Shown here in pieces: positions 43,679 through 54,604 of a stretch of 64,000 nt of DNA. The stretch is from Apiotrichum sp. Y4204 (taxonomy: Eukaryota; Basidiomycota; Tremellomycetes; Trichosporonales; Trichosporonaceae): positions 186,001 to 250,000 of the forward strand of contig JAMYHL010000020.1 in NCBI GenBank assembly GCA_025531455.1. Reading direction: 5' to 3'. Numbering within the stretch: the first letter of the stretch is position 1; the number at the start of each line of letters is the position of its first letter. Below the pieces are notes generated by a model. It made no database searches and was not told the origin of the DNA. It worked only from the letters and a program-made list of their open reading frames with translations. Position numbers and translations under genes: made by a program.

Positions 43679-44757
43679 TTAAACTTGGTGGGCAGACAGC
43701 ACCCGGAGTGACCATGACACCGACAAACTGCGAGAAAAGGAACCCAAGTGGTCCTGCGACGGGATCGACTGTGCGAACGACATCGATGCTGACTGGGACA
43801 CAGATGGGCTATACGCCGAACCTCCCAACGTGCCGTCAATCGAGTCGTTCGGGAGGCGAGAGGGGAAAACAAACCGACGGAACCGGTCGCGCTCGACCAC
43901 CTCCGGGTTCAAAGGGCTGGGGAAGAACGCGAACGTGTCTGTCCTGGCGGGGTGCTGGTGGCCAAACTTAAAGTCAAGCAGCCGACGCGCCACAGCGGGG
44001 TCGGGCTCGAAACGGGCGGGGCGAGGAAGAGGGACATGAGTCTGGTCATCCTCGGGGTGCGCCTGCTCGCCGGTGAGATCGGTGCCTGTCATAAGCTTTC
44101 TGTTTCTTCGAAGACCGAAACCATGATATACTCACACGCGGTCGCGGTCACGGGTGCCGCGCTGCCAGAATTCGACACGTTGCGACGGCCGACGTTGGCG
44201 TTGGTGGTGGCCTCCTGCTTGCTGTGCTTCTTGGCAGTCACTTTGACAGCCTTCGGACGGGGAATCCAGTCAAGTTTGTCAAACAGGGTCGAGACCTTCT
44301 TGAGGGCACTGGAGTGCACATGCTCGGTCGGCTTCTTGTTCCAGTGACCGTGGCGGACGGGTTTGGCGACCTGAGGGGTGTAGTCCCCGGGAGAGTGGCA
44401 GAATGACGCGTGGTCCTTGGGAGGAAGAGTTTCGAGATGCAGAGACTCAGAGGCGGTGGAGTCTAGATTCGAAGTGGAACCTTCGAGAGGCACGTCGGAA
44501 TGAACGACGACAGGAAGGGGAGCACCGACAGTGGGCGTGGGAAGAGTGGTAGCGGGCGCAATGGCAATGGGGGCCGGGGCAGTAGTGACGACAGGAAGGG
44601 GAGCACCGACAGTGGGCGTAGGAAGGGTGGTAACTGGGGCAATGGCAATGGGGACCGGGGCAGTAGTAACGACAGGAATGGAGTTCGACTTGCTCGAGGA
44701 GCGTTTGGCAATGTGGAGTGCGTTGCGCACGGCAGCAAGGATCTTGCTGAAAGCCAT
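43679..44757 (-). CDS. Uncharacterised Pro/Ala/Thr-rich protein with a 27-residue tandem repeat
   Basis: Minus-strand exons 44136-44757 and 43679-44085 give 342 residues across a 50-nt intron. The splice is needed because the first frame otherwise ends soon after; an earlier AG would create a stop, so I chose the AG that continues the open frame. Residues 1-25 form a basic amphipathic helix (MAFSKILAAVRNALHIAKRSS). Residues 29-82 are two copies of a 27-residue unit starting VVTTAPxPIAIAP. Later segments (SALKKVSTLFDKLDWIPRP; PAVARRLLDFKFGHQHP) look ordered. I recognise no family; it may be lineage-specific. It converges on the deaminase-fold gene with about 60 bases between the stops. Confidence 0.65.
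44512..44673. repeat. Two-copy 81-bp tandem repeat inside the orphan gene
   Basis: Two adjacent 81-base units encode the 27-residue Pro/Ala/Thr repeat and differ at only a few bases (for example the APV/APA variants). Copy number may vary between strains. Confidence 0.8.
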
Positions 44758-46930
44758 TTTGGCTGGCGGTATCTAACACTGTAAAGTGATGGAGAAAAAG
44801 GAAGAGAAGAGCAGGGCGATAGAATGTTTAAATAGCACTGGTTGCATGGGCTGCTACGGAGATGGGAACGGTGGCGACTACGGTAGGAGGAGCACTGGAT
44901 ATGGTGGGAGAGAGGTGGACGAGGAGAGGGTGGCCAGAGAACAAACATCGGGTGAGGGAGCGGCGAGGACAGTCCGGACCGGGGTTGATTCATCAATGGT
45001 GAGTGCTGCGCAGTTTTGCGGCGAGAAGCATGCAAGCGGACGCCACGAAACACTAGCTTGAATGGTGGAGGGGTCGTGGGATGGCCCGGTTGACGGCGAG
45101 ATGAGTGGTGAGCGGAGGGCGAGTGGTGGTGAGATGCCTCTTGGTGATGATCGAGTGTGAGTGTGTTGCGTGCCACAATGCCACACAAGTTGGCGCTAGT
45201 CAGATCGCGACCCTGGATGTAAACCTCGCGGCGTCGTCCAGCTCGTGTGCAGAGTGAGGGGGGGATTGGGTCGATTGGGAGCTGGCGAGTGATGCGTGCG
45301 AGAACGTGAAAGAGCACTCACACTCGGTCTGCAAGCATCAGCAAACGCGCATGATTTCTATTTCATACCGGAGGAAGACCACAATCATATCTCAGGATAT
45401 GGTATATCCGGGTGAAGCGAAGGACAAAGTGAGTGAACTGGAGCCACCCGTTGCGAGCTGGAATCGGGTGCAATCGCGGATCCGCACTGGGCGAACAGCT
45501 GGTTGGGCATGAGTTGGCAGCAGCACCATAGTCGTTCAGTGATCAGCACACTCGAGCGGAGAAACGTGTCAGCTAAGTTTTAGATCCAGAATGCCGAGAG
45601 GCATGCCGACATCCAGTTCGGGTGCTCGATAAGCGCAGCTGGAGCCTCCCCAAAAGTTAATCGGCGAAAAAAAAATCATCGATGTGGTACTGTCTGCGGC
45701 GGTCGGCGATTGCGTGCTGGGCCAAGCTTGGGGAGCCCATCGCCGAGCTCGAGGGACCGATCGATGACCATATCGTGACTGCATAGTGACTGCTTATGAA
45801 GCCTATAGGCCTATAATCCGCCGAGGGCCACAGGGACTATTCAGCATGCTCAGGTCGCGGACCAGACTCGCACCTGATCGACCTGACCGTAGGCAGCCGG
45901 CGCGCGGATGGCCTCGAGCTGACCCCGCGCCCCGGACCTGACTTTGGGACATGCGACGCCCATGGAGAGCACGGCAAGCTCAGCTAGCTCAGGTGCAGGT
46001 CAGTCACCGCCGATCGACGACCGTGGAGCCCACCGTTGCGCCGTTGCTCGACGTTTTGTTCTGCCCACCCGCGGCAGCGCCACTGCCGCGCGCGGGTCGT
46101 ATCCAGGATATCCACCTCATTCGTATCGCACCACCCAGACCAACTTGCCCACACGCGGGGCATGCACATGCACGTACATGCGATCGCTATTGCTGCAAGG
46201 TGCACGTTCAGGGATGCCGTTTAGGGTCGTCCCGGGCAACCTTCTCCCACCAGAGGCTGGGCAGCGCAGCGTGTAGAGCATATGGCCGCGCGACAGAATG
46301 GATTGGTGGCCTTGATGGTCGTGAGGTGGTGGCACTCTGAAACGGGAGAGCGTAAAGCACGGTATGCAGAGGAGCCAGAAATAAGAGTGATACTACTGAA
46401 CATGACCAGACTCACGGCGGACATGATATATGAGGAGAATACTAATTCTGTACTCTAACCCCAATCTCACTCAGCAAGGCTAGTCTACTGCGCTCTGAGC
46501 TGCAAGCCTCCTCGGTGCTTCCAAGACTGCATTCTCATGACCCAGGAACGGAGGAACGCCAGTCCGTAGTGCGCTCTTGTCATAGTGAGACAGTCGACCT
46601 CCGAACGCCGGCGCGTAGGGGAGGACAGCGTCGCCCGCCCCCGTCAACGCCGACGCGACTATAGGTGTATTTCACACACTTCGACAATGAAAAGTCTTGG
46701 TGGGCTGAGTGGCACACGCTGCTGGCGCCACGACGCGCCGCGAGACACCAGACGCCAGAACAACGCCTGTCAGGTCGGCTGTCGGCGCGCCTAGACGCCG
46801 AGACGCCGAGAAGCCGAGACCGCGCGACAGCGAGCCAGGCAGAGTTGAGAGAATTGGGCAGAGTGCGTGTTCGCAATTGTAGATGTAGATTCTGTGGAGG
46901 CTTGGCTCAATTGGCAGTATACGTGGCAGA

Positions 46931-47000
46931 ACGAAAATCAAAGAAAATCAAAGAAAATCAACGAAAATCAACAAAAATCAACGAAAATCAACGAAAATCA
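46931..47000. repeat. 10-bp tandem repeat, seven copies
   Basis: Seven head-to-tail copies of a decamer with consensus ACGAAAATCA (variants AAGAAAATCA and ACAAAAATCA) are followed by an A-rich stretch. The unit length is close to one helical turn and each unit has an A4/A5 tract, so the segment should be intrinsically bent. This stands out in a GC-rich region. Confidence 0.9.
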
Positions 47001-48215
47001 AGGAAGACAGCAAGAGGAAGAAAAAAGGCAAAAAACAAGGACCCTTAGACGCGTCCCTCACTCCACTCGTCCCTGCCACCTCGCTGGTGATGGAAGATGC
47101 GGAGAGCATCACACATGGCATGCACATGCTGTTGCGAAGCGAGAGCTAGAGTATTCGAGAAACACATCATTACCCCAGGCTGCGAGCGCAGTGGTCCGCA
47201 GCAATGCATCTCGGCACGCTTGTCGGATTCGTATCGGAGTCGTAGTCGCACGACAGCACATACCACGCGCCAGGGTGTGTAATCGCCAGGTGCGCCGAGG
47301 CAGGGTGTAATTGCTCTTGCTTTTCGATGTCCAAGCTCTGTGAATGTGTGAACGAGTACGAAGAGTTACATGTTATCAGACGTTACGCAGCGACAGCACG
47401 GAGATACAGCGCTACACAGCGCGACAGACCATATGCAGAGAGCAGTAGTTGTTGCCGAGCTGAGCGAGCTGGGCGTGATCGTTCGTGATGTGATTCTTCG
47501 GTCCCCTTTTGCCATCCCTCGTCCTGGTTCTTGCCCTGTAATGCCCCCTGGGGCCCTGAACTGAACAACCTCTTCTGGGTCACCTCCATCTGACGGTCGC
47601 AGCAATCGTACTCCCTGCTCCCTGTGGTCCCATCGTCTTCTCCAGTTGTCGACTATTGTCCGGCTTGCTGTCGCCATCTACATTGTTCTCAGCGGCATCT
47701 GCATCTCATCTAGGCCACAACATAGACCTACTCTTGAATCATCACTCTTTACCATAATCCGCGTCCAGAAACACTTGTACCAGCTGGCTGTAACCCTCGC
47801 GAGCTCGATCCCATCGCGTGCCTCCATCAACCCCCCCTGTCCCTGTCCCCACCGCGCTCCATCCCCCCCTGTGCCAGGCGTGTCGCTCCTTCTCCCCTTC
47901 CTCCCCCCTCCCCTGGCTCCCCGTCGGCCAAGTCCTCCGTTGATACCCGCTCTCACCACCCCACATCGCTCAGGCGCCCCGTACACCCCCCCATATCACC
48001 GGTTTCACGTCATCGGATTTTTTCCTCGCCGGGCCGTCGATCTTTTGCTTAGCTGCTACATCCTAGCTTGAACCGGATCACTGGCCACTACTGGCTCGAC
48101 CTCAAAAGTTGACCGTGACATTTAGCTCTGGCACGCACCAAACTCTTGTCTCGTCCTCATCTCGTCCTTGTTCATCTCCATCTCCTCCTTGTCCTTCTTC
48201 TTCTTCTTGGCCACT

Positions 48216-48243
48216 CACCACCACCACCACCACCACCACCACC
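48216..48243. repeat. (CCA)n microsatellite
   Basis: About nine tandem CCA triplets lie within pyrimidine-rich leader DNA, with no supported reading frame. It is probably a simple microsatellite. Confidence 0.8.
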
Positions 48244-51200
48244 CTTCTTCTCATTGTCAAACAACGCACGGACCCCCAACACTCGCCGCTAGGACGCGTG
48301 GTCGCCTGTGCGCCTCTTCATTCCTCCATTCTTACTTCCTCCCACCGCCTACCCCCCCTGCGCCTGTCGACCGAGACACGCAAGATCGCGCTAAGCTGGC
48401 ACTAGCACCGATTCTCGTCACTCGATCCTCGCTCCTACCAACTGCGCATCCGATCCGTCGCGCACCGACCCCCAACACACACACACACACACGCTGCACA
48501 CTGCACACTGCGCACTGCACCGTCACTGCCTCTGCCGCGAACACCTGTTGCGCCACCATCTCTCATCGCCCCATATCGTGTTCAATTATCCATCAAAGGG
48601 CAGGTACCTTGTTCATTTCTCCTATCCGCCCTATCTCGACATATATCCCCAGGGACTATTAAAAGTGTGAGTACTTCTCTCGGCTGTTGAATCCCCTCCT
48701 TCCCTCGTTGCTGTGTCTGCTAGCGCGCACCGAGTGCGGAGCGCAGACTATTTTTGGGCGGCTGTGACGACGACTGCGTGGGTAGTGGGGGCGGGCTGTG
48801 AGCTATGGGTGTGTGGCCGATGGGCTGCCAGTGAGCTTCATTGGCTGCAGGGTGTTTCACGTGTGGTGTGCAGGACCCAGTTCCCAAACTATCAGAAGCT
48901 ACCGAAGTGTCCATGCGTGCATCTACATGCTTGTGCATGTGCCCTCGCCGCCGGGACAGGCGGCGTGCGCCGTGTCGTGCGTGGACAGCTGTTCACGAGC
49001 GCCAATGTCGACGGTGGCTGGTGCTACATGACAACTGTGTATGCGAGCATACTGTAGATGGTCGCGTGTGCCGAGCGAGTTCCAGTAGCAACTGCTGGCG
49101 CGCTGGCTTCCACTGGCGGTTGCCGGCCGAGACATGCCGGTGGCCAAACAATTACTGTTGCTACATTAGCGTTCCGCGGAACACAAACGGGCAGTTGTGG
49201 ACCGACACGGGACGAAGTGCATGGCAACCCGGCGACGGGCTGGGCGCGGCTGCGACGGCTGGAAGGGTTGCGGTCTGTTCCATGATCCAAGTGGCCAGGT
49301 GGCCAGGGGGATGAGTCAGATGGGTGAGACCAAACGCCAGACACCGTTCCCCGGCACCATCCGGGTCCACCAGAAGGCCGCGAGAGTGCGTGAGCTCGAG
49401 ATCGCATCAGAGACCACTGTTGTATGAAGGACGAGGCCCGAGGACGCGCTCGTCGATGCAGAGCGGACCTGGGACTGGTACCAGCTGTGGGTCGGGAACA
49501 ACACGCAAGGCACCATCTCCGCATGCATGTTGCGGTGCACCGGGATTGCCGTGTTGACAACCACCAATGTCCGGCTGGGAGGCCGGCAGTGGGCGGCCCG
49601 TCGCATTAGTCCGCATAACTGTACCTGTGCTCTGCGCTCGCCGTCGAGCCCGGCGGCGGACAACGGCTCACTGTTGATCGATGCTATGCGCTAAAGTGCA
49701 TGCGCCGCATGGCCACATAGCCGTTGGCGGCGACTTGGCGCGTTAGCGTGTTGTTCCCTTCGGCGACGCGCGTGTCCCGCGCCTTGCCTCGCACATCGCA
49801 TCGCACATACCCACTGTCCCTTGTCGCTTCTTCTCGGCACTTTGTGGTTGCTCCGTTCCGTCCCACCTACATTGCTCGCCGTCCGTCTTTTCCTCTTGCC
49901 TTTCACTCTGTCGCTGCCTGCTTGTCCACTGGCGTGCTCTCCATTGTTGTCCATCGTTTCCCACCTCTATCTCCACCGGTACCACTTTTTTTTTTCCTTG
50001 ATCATTCTCTACCGAGGTGTTGAATTGGCTCCTGTGCGGCCAAGCCAAAGTCCGCAAGCCCCGAACTGGCAACACAAAACCCACCCACGCCCCCATCCTA
50101 TCTCGGTACCATTGGTATTGCACACCCGCGCGCGCGTGCGCCACGGCCAATCGCCACACGCCCGTGCTGCATACCGCTGTGTAACTGCTCTGCGCTCTTA
50201 GTTGCACAGTCACGGTCACACACACCCATCTAGACTCCTACTCGCTGGGCCCCCCCCTTCTTTCCCTGTACGCCACCAAAATCCACCCCACACGCACTCC
50301 CATCACACGTTGCCCCTCGCGTACCCTCGTTGGCCCCCCCCCCCCCCGCCCTGCCAGCTTGCTTCCTTTGTCCTTCCATTCACTCGTCGTTGTCGCGCCG
50401 TCAGAGGACCGGTCGCCGTCGCCGTCGCCGTCACACACACTCTCTCACGTCGCTCCCGTCCTCACTCCTCCTTCCTCTTCATACTTGCCTCCATCTCCTC
50501 AGCCATTTCGGTGTCGCACACGCGTGTCCCCATCACACCGACCGAGCCGCGTTTGTGGTGCTTGCCATCGCTTTCCTGCTCGCGTGCGGTACTGTGTCTC
50601 GCCCTGTTGGGACACGTCGACCACACCGGCTATCGTTCCATCCTTATTATCTTCTTTCTTCTTCATCGCATTCCCCCTGCCATTCTCCGTCTCGTGTCGC
50701 CAGCACATCAGCTCACTCTTTAGCGTCCAGCATTCCTCGCGGATCCCGACATCGCTGAGACTTCGATCCGGTGCACAACAAGCTGCATACTCCTGGGACA
50801 CACATCCCGGCACGGACAGGTTCAAAAAGACCCAGCCGGACTTTCAAATTGTAAGCATTCCATTTCTACCCGTGCGCCAAGGCCTTGTGCGCTGCGCAAG
50901 CATGGCGCTAGCAGTCAGCCGCTGCAATAGCCTTTGCTGTGCCGGCATGCTTGTGGGCCGGTCCGCTCTGCGCATGTTGGTCACTGTCGCAAGAGGGGGA
51001 CAGCGAGGGGGGGCGTGAGCGGCCCACTTGGGACACATCAGTCTGCGGCATCTGTGTCCAGTCGTGCAATGGCGGGTGCGACCCTCGCACCCACGGTGTT
51101 TCCCACTCTGGGCGGGTTGCGCCCAGAAGGTCCGCGCTCTTGTTACTGTCATTTTGTCGAGACTACTTTTCCCCCATTGTGCTCCTCGGCGGTGTCTTGA

Positions 51201-51858
51201 TGCTGGACGCGGACAGCACAAAACTTTGCTGCTCTGCTGACCAGCAATTCTTCCTCCCACAAGTTGTGATTAACACCTCCACAGTGCACACGTCGAAACG
51301 CGTCCGCTTCGATCCGCTTCGATCGCATCTGCATCTCTTGCCCACGCTTCTGGTACGATCACGTTTCCTTCGCGCGCTTGTCACCGCACACCGGCAAGCT
51401 CCTGCTTTCCACACATACACGATTACGTTTTGCCAACGACGCCTTTTTGCACACCATTGAACGAGTGTAAACTTCCCTCCGTTGTAGAACCTACTGTTGG
51501 CTTCGCTTCCCTCAAACCGGTGCTCGACTGAATCATCGGCAGAACCCGTGAGTAGGAACCCCATCTCGCCCTTTTCGCCTCGGTCAAGCGACCAACCCAT
51601 CAGCCTCCGTCACCTTGATTCTTCCAACCTATCGTGAGGTCTTGTCTCCTTCTCATGGGCTATAGCGGACACGCTCATTACACCAAAACATTCCTCGCTA
51701 TTCCTTCTCGCTGTCCTTGACGTTGTTTGCGACCTCAAAACACTACCTTCGCTACGATCTTTCACTTGGCTTACACATTCACACAGACCTCGCGCCTTTC
51801 TCAGCACCTTCGCTTGCTGGCCCCTTTGATTGCAATTCCCTCTCCCCCTGTGTAAGCA

Positions 51859-54604
51859 ATGGTTGCGAGTCGATCTACTCACATCCAGAGCATGGCAACG
51901 ACCCTAATGCAGCCTCCAGCGCATCGTCCATCCATGGACCAGGTTGCGTCCTTTGACAGGTCACGTCCGTCTGGCGCCCCCTTTGCCTCATCAGGCTACG
52001 ATCGTGCACCTTCGCCAGCTGGTGCACCGCGGTCGCGCACCAACTCGTCCCCTTCGGCGTCCCCTAACCCTCCTCCTATGAACACTGCCGGTCCTTTCCC
52101 GCAGCCGTACGGAGCACAGGGCTACTACCCTCAGTTCCCGATGCACCACCAACAGGGATGGGGTCATGCACCACAGGCGAACGCCTATTACTCGGCTTCG
52201 TTCCAGGCGCACGGCGCTTACTCGAACGGTGCACCGCAGTTCCAGCCCGGCGGATTCCAAGGCGGACCCGCTGACTTTTCGGCATGGGCACATGTTTATC
52301 AGCAAATGGTCGCTGGTGGTCATATGCCTGCACCGGGACACATGCCTGCACCGCAGCCCCACCAGGACATTGACGACATGTCGCCGGTCGACTCACCTCG
52401 GCCACGAACTTCGTCTGGGCCGCGCCCATCCACTTCGTCAAACACAACAGCCCCAAGGGCGCCCCAGGCGCCTGCTCCCTTCCACCCCTACCAGCGAGGG
52501 CCGAGACACCGCAGCAACAACTCGCGTGACCGACCAGAAATGCCACGCAACAGCTCGGCACCTTCGACCCCCATATCCCTCGACGGACTCGCTAGACTAC
52601 CTCCTCAGCACCGTGGTGGATCCCCCGCCGAAGGACACCGTCGCGCGGCCAGCGGGACAAGCCAGTCGTCGGCGGGTGCTGGTGACTTTGCACCGCCGCC
52701 CAAACTGCGCGACAACCAGCGCCCGTCGTCCGTTCACAGCCGGAGCAGCTCTCGTTCTCATGACAGCAACACCGCACGCTCTCCAAACGGTGGCAACCCG
52801 TCGGCTGGACCTTCTCGTGCTTCTCCTCCCGTCAGTGGATCTGTCTCCCCCGCGGGCCCCTCCTCCGCTGCTCCCTCGGTCAAGTCGTCATCTAGCCGCC
52901 CTCCTTCGGAATCGGCAGGAAACGTCGTCAATGCCGCCCCGGCTCGCTCGCCGCTGTCTCAAACAAAACCACTGATTCAGACTTCTCAGCCGGTCGTCGA
53001 GAAGCAGACCGCTGGAGTAATGGGTCGATTCCGGTCTAAAGACACGCCTCAGATCTCAAAGGATTCAATCTCGCAGCCGTCACCAATTCGTGCAGAGTCA
53101 AGCAGTTCGGCAAGGCTTGGATCGACATCCAATGCTCCATTTGTCAACGTTCAGGCCATGGGCTCCGATGTGAGCTTGGCTGAGACTCAGCGCACTGCCG
53201 CTACCACAGCATCGGCTGCAGGCATCAAGCCCAAGCGCAGCCTATTCCGAATTAGGAACAAGTCGTCGGACAACATTTCCCTGTCTTCGACTGTCTCGTC
53301 GGCGTCGATGATGATCCGCAAGATGGGCAGCATCGGCAAACTGGCTCGCCGGAACAGCTTGATGGGCATCTCCAAGATCTTCAAGGACAAGCCCAAGGAT
53401 GAGGACGCTCCCGTGCCTGAGAAGCAGGGCGTCTTTAGTGGCTTCCGCAAGAAGAACTCGAAGAAGGCTGAGGCTGCACCGGCAGCAGTGAGCCGCTCCA
53501 CGGTGGAGATTGACCGCATGGGCGATGACGACCATGTTATTGCAGGTCTGTCCCCGGCTGCACAGCTTGCCAGGCAACACACTGCGCGCTCCAAGGCAAA
53601 GGCGGAGGAAGCACAGCGGCGGGCAGCTGCGCCGCAGGTTGCTTCTATTTCTGAAATGGGAGCGGCCACTGGTGAACCCACGTGGGACTCGAACACCACG
53701 ACCCGCAGCACTCAGAACGCCGCTGTCCCGCGGCCCCAGTCTACCGCGTCGAATGGTACCTCCGTTGTTCAGGTCGTGCCCCGCAGTGACGGACCCAATG
53801 TTGTCCAGGCAGTCCAGTACAACGCCGGCGATGTCGACAGCCTCCACTCGGCGGACGACACTGTCGAGGACCTTACCGCCAGCATGAACCAGGCGAGCCT
53901 CCAGGACGACGACTTCCAGCCGCTTTGGACCCACCCGTATGTGGACTACAATGCTCGTCCCAAGAAGGGCATCCTGAAGCGTGAGTGCATCCAATCTTAC
54001 CTGACTGACATTAGAAACGCTCTCGAACGAGAACATGGAGGACCAAGTGCTTCGTCAGCGGTCGTCATCGACCTCAGAGGCAGTGGTCCCGCAGGTCCAG
54101 GGTCCCCTTTCATCTATGCCGGCCCCGCTGCCTGAGAAGATTGATGGCGTCATCCACGCGTCGCACTCGAGCTCGGCTTCGACTTCTGCTCAGACTTCGA
54201 TCTCTACCGAGGCCGAGGAGACTTTGGACGGTGACAAGACGTATGACCCTCTGTCTCCCAACTTTTCGCCATTCGACTCGTCGCCGATCGAGCTTGACCT
54301 CAAGCCTGCCACCATCTACAACCAGCCGGCACACAACACGTCTGCGCCGTCGCTGCCATCCGGTGCCATGCCGGTGCCCCATCGGTCCATGACTGCTCCG
54401 ATCAGGCGGCGTCTCGTCTGGGCCTCGGAGTGTGCCGTCTACTGCACGTATGATGGTACTACGTACGACCGCCGCGCCGAACCCGCCACCTGCAACCGTC
54501 TCACACCTGAGCTCGCTGCGGCCATCAAGCAGGAGCTCAACGAGTTCAAGCTGGAGATGCCCGTCCACCCATCATCGAGGGTCTACACCCACTACTTTGC
54601 ATGA
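51859..54604 (+). CDS. Bni4-like disordered scaffold protein with a conserved C-terminal (PP1-binding type) domain
   Basis: Exons 51859-53980 and 54015-54604, split by a 34-nt intron, give 903 residues. Most is Ser/Pro/Asn/Gln-rich and disordered. A basic island (about 455-535) includes KPKRSLFRIRNKS, SSASMMIRKMGSIGKLARR and ISKIFKDK. The last about 75 residues are ordered: RRLVWASECAVYCTYDG, TCNRLTPELAAAIKQELNEFK and VHPSSRVYTHYF. I recall the same ending in yeast Bni4 and its paralogue YER158C, where this region binds the PP1 phosphatase Glc7. RLVW here fits a loose RVxF docking motif. Bni4 places chitin synthase at the bud neck through septins. Naming rests on memory of that C-terminus. 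A downstream in-frame ATG (51892, MATTLMQPP) is an alternative start. Confidence 0.72.

Larger units (their letters stand above)
44758..51858. other. 7.1-kb gene-poor region, probably ending in the long leader of the Bni4-like gene
   Basis: I find no reading frame with protein-like features in these 7.1 kb. Frames of up to about 219 codons overlap one another in different phases and show His/Pro/Ser/Cys runs typical of translated non-coding DNA. Features seen: a 10-bp tandem repeat (46931-47000), a (CCA)n run (48216-48243), an (AC)n run (about 48477-48491), a poly-C run (about 50334-50348), strong pyrimidine bias from about 47.7 to 51.8 kb, and isolated donor-like words (GTGAGTAC at 48667, GTAAGC at 50851). 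A long, possibly spliced 5' leader of the gene at 51859 is likely. Confidence 0.5.

Noticed and set aside
44463..45317. 284-codon minus-strand frame upstream of and overlapping the orphan gene
   Set aside because: The Pro/Ser/His-rich translation has no start context and overlaps the repeat-bearing frame in another phase; it is probably a shadow plus promoter DNA.
46890..46930. tRNA-like GGCTCAATTGGCAG word
   Set aside because: It resembles a D arm, but no matching acceptor, anticodon or T arm follows; the sequence runs into the decamer repeat.
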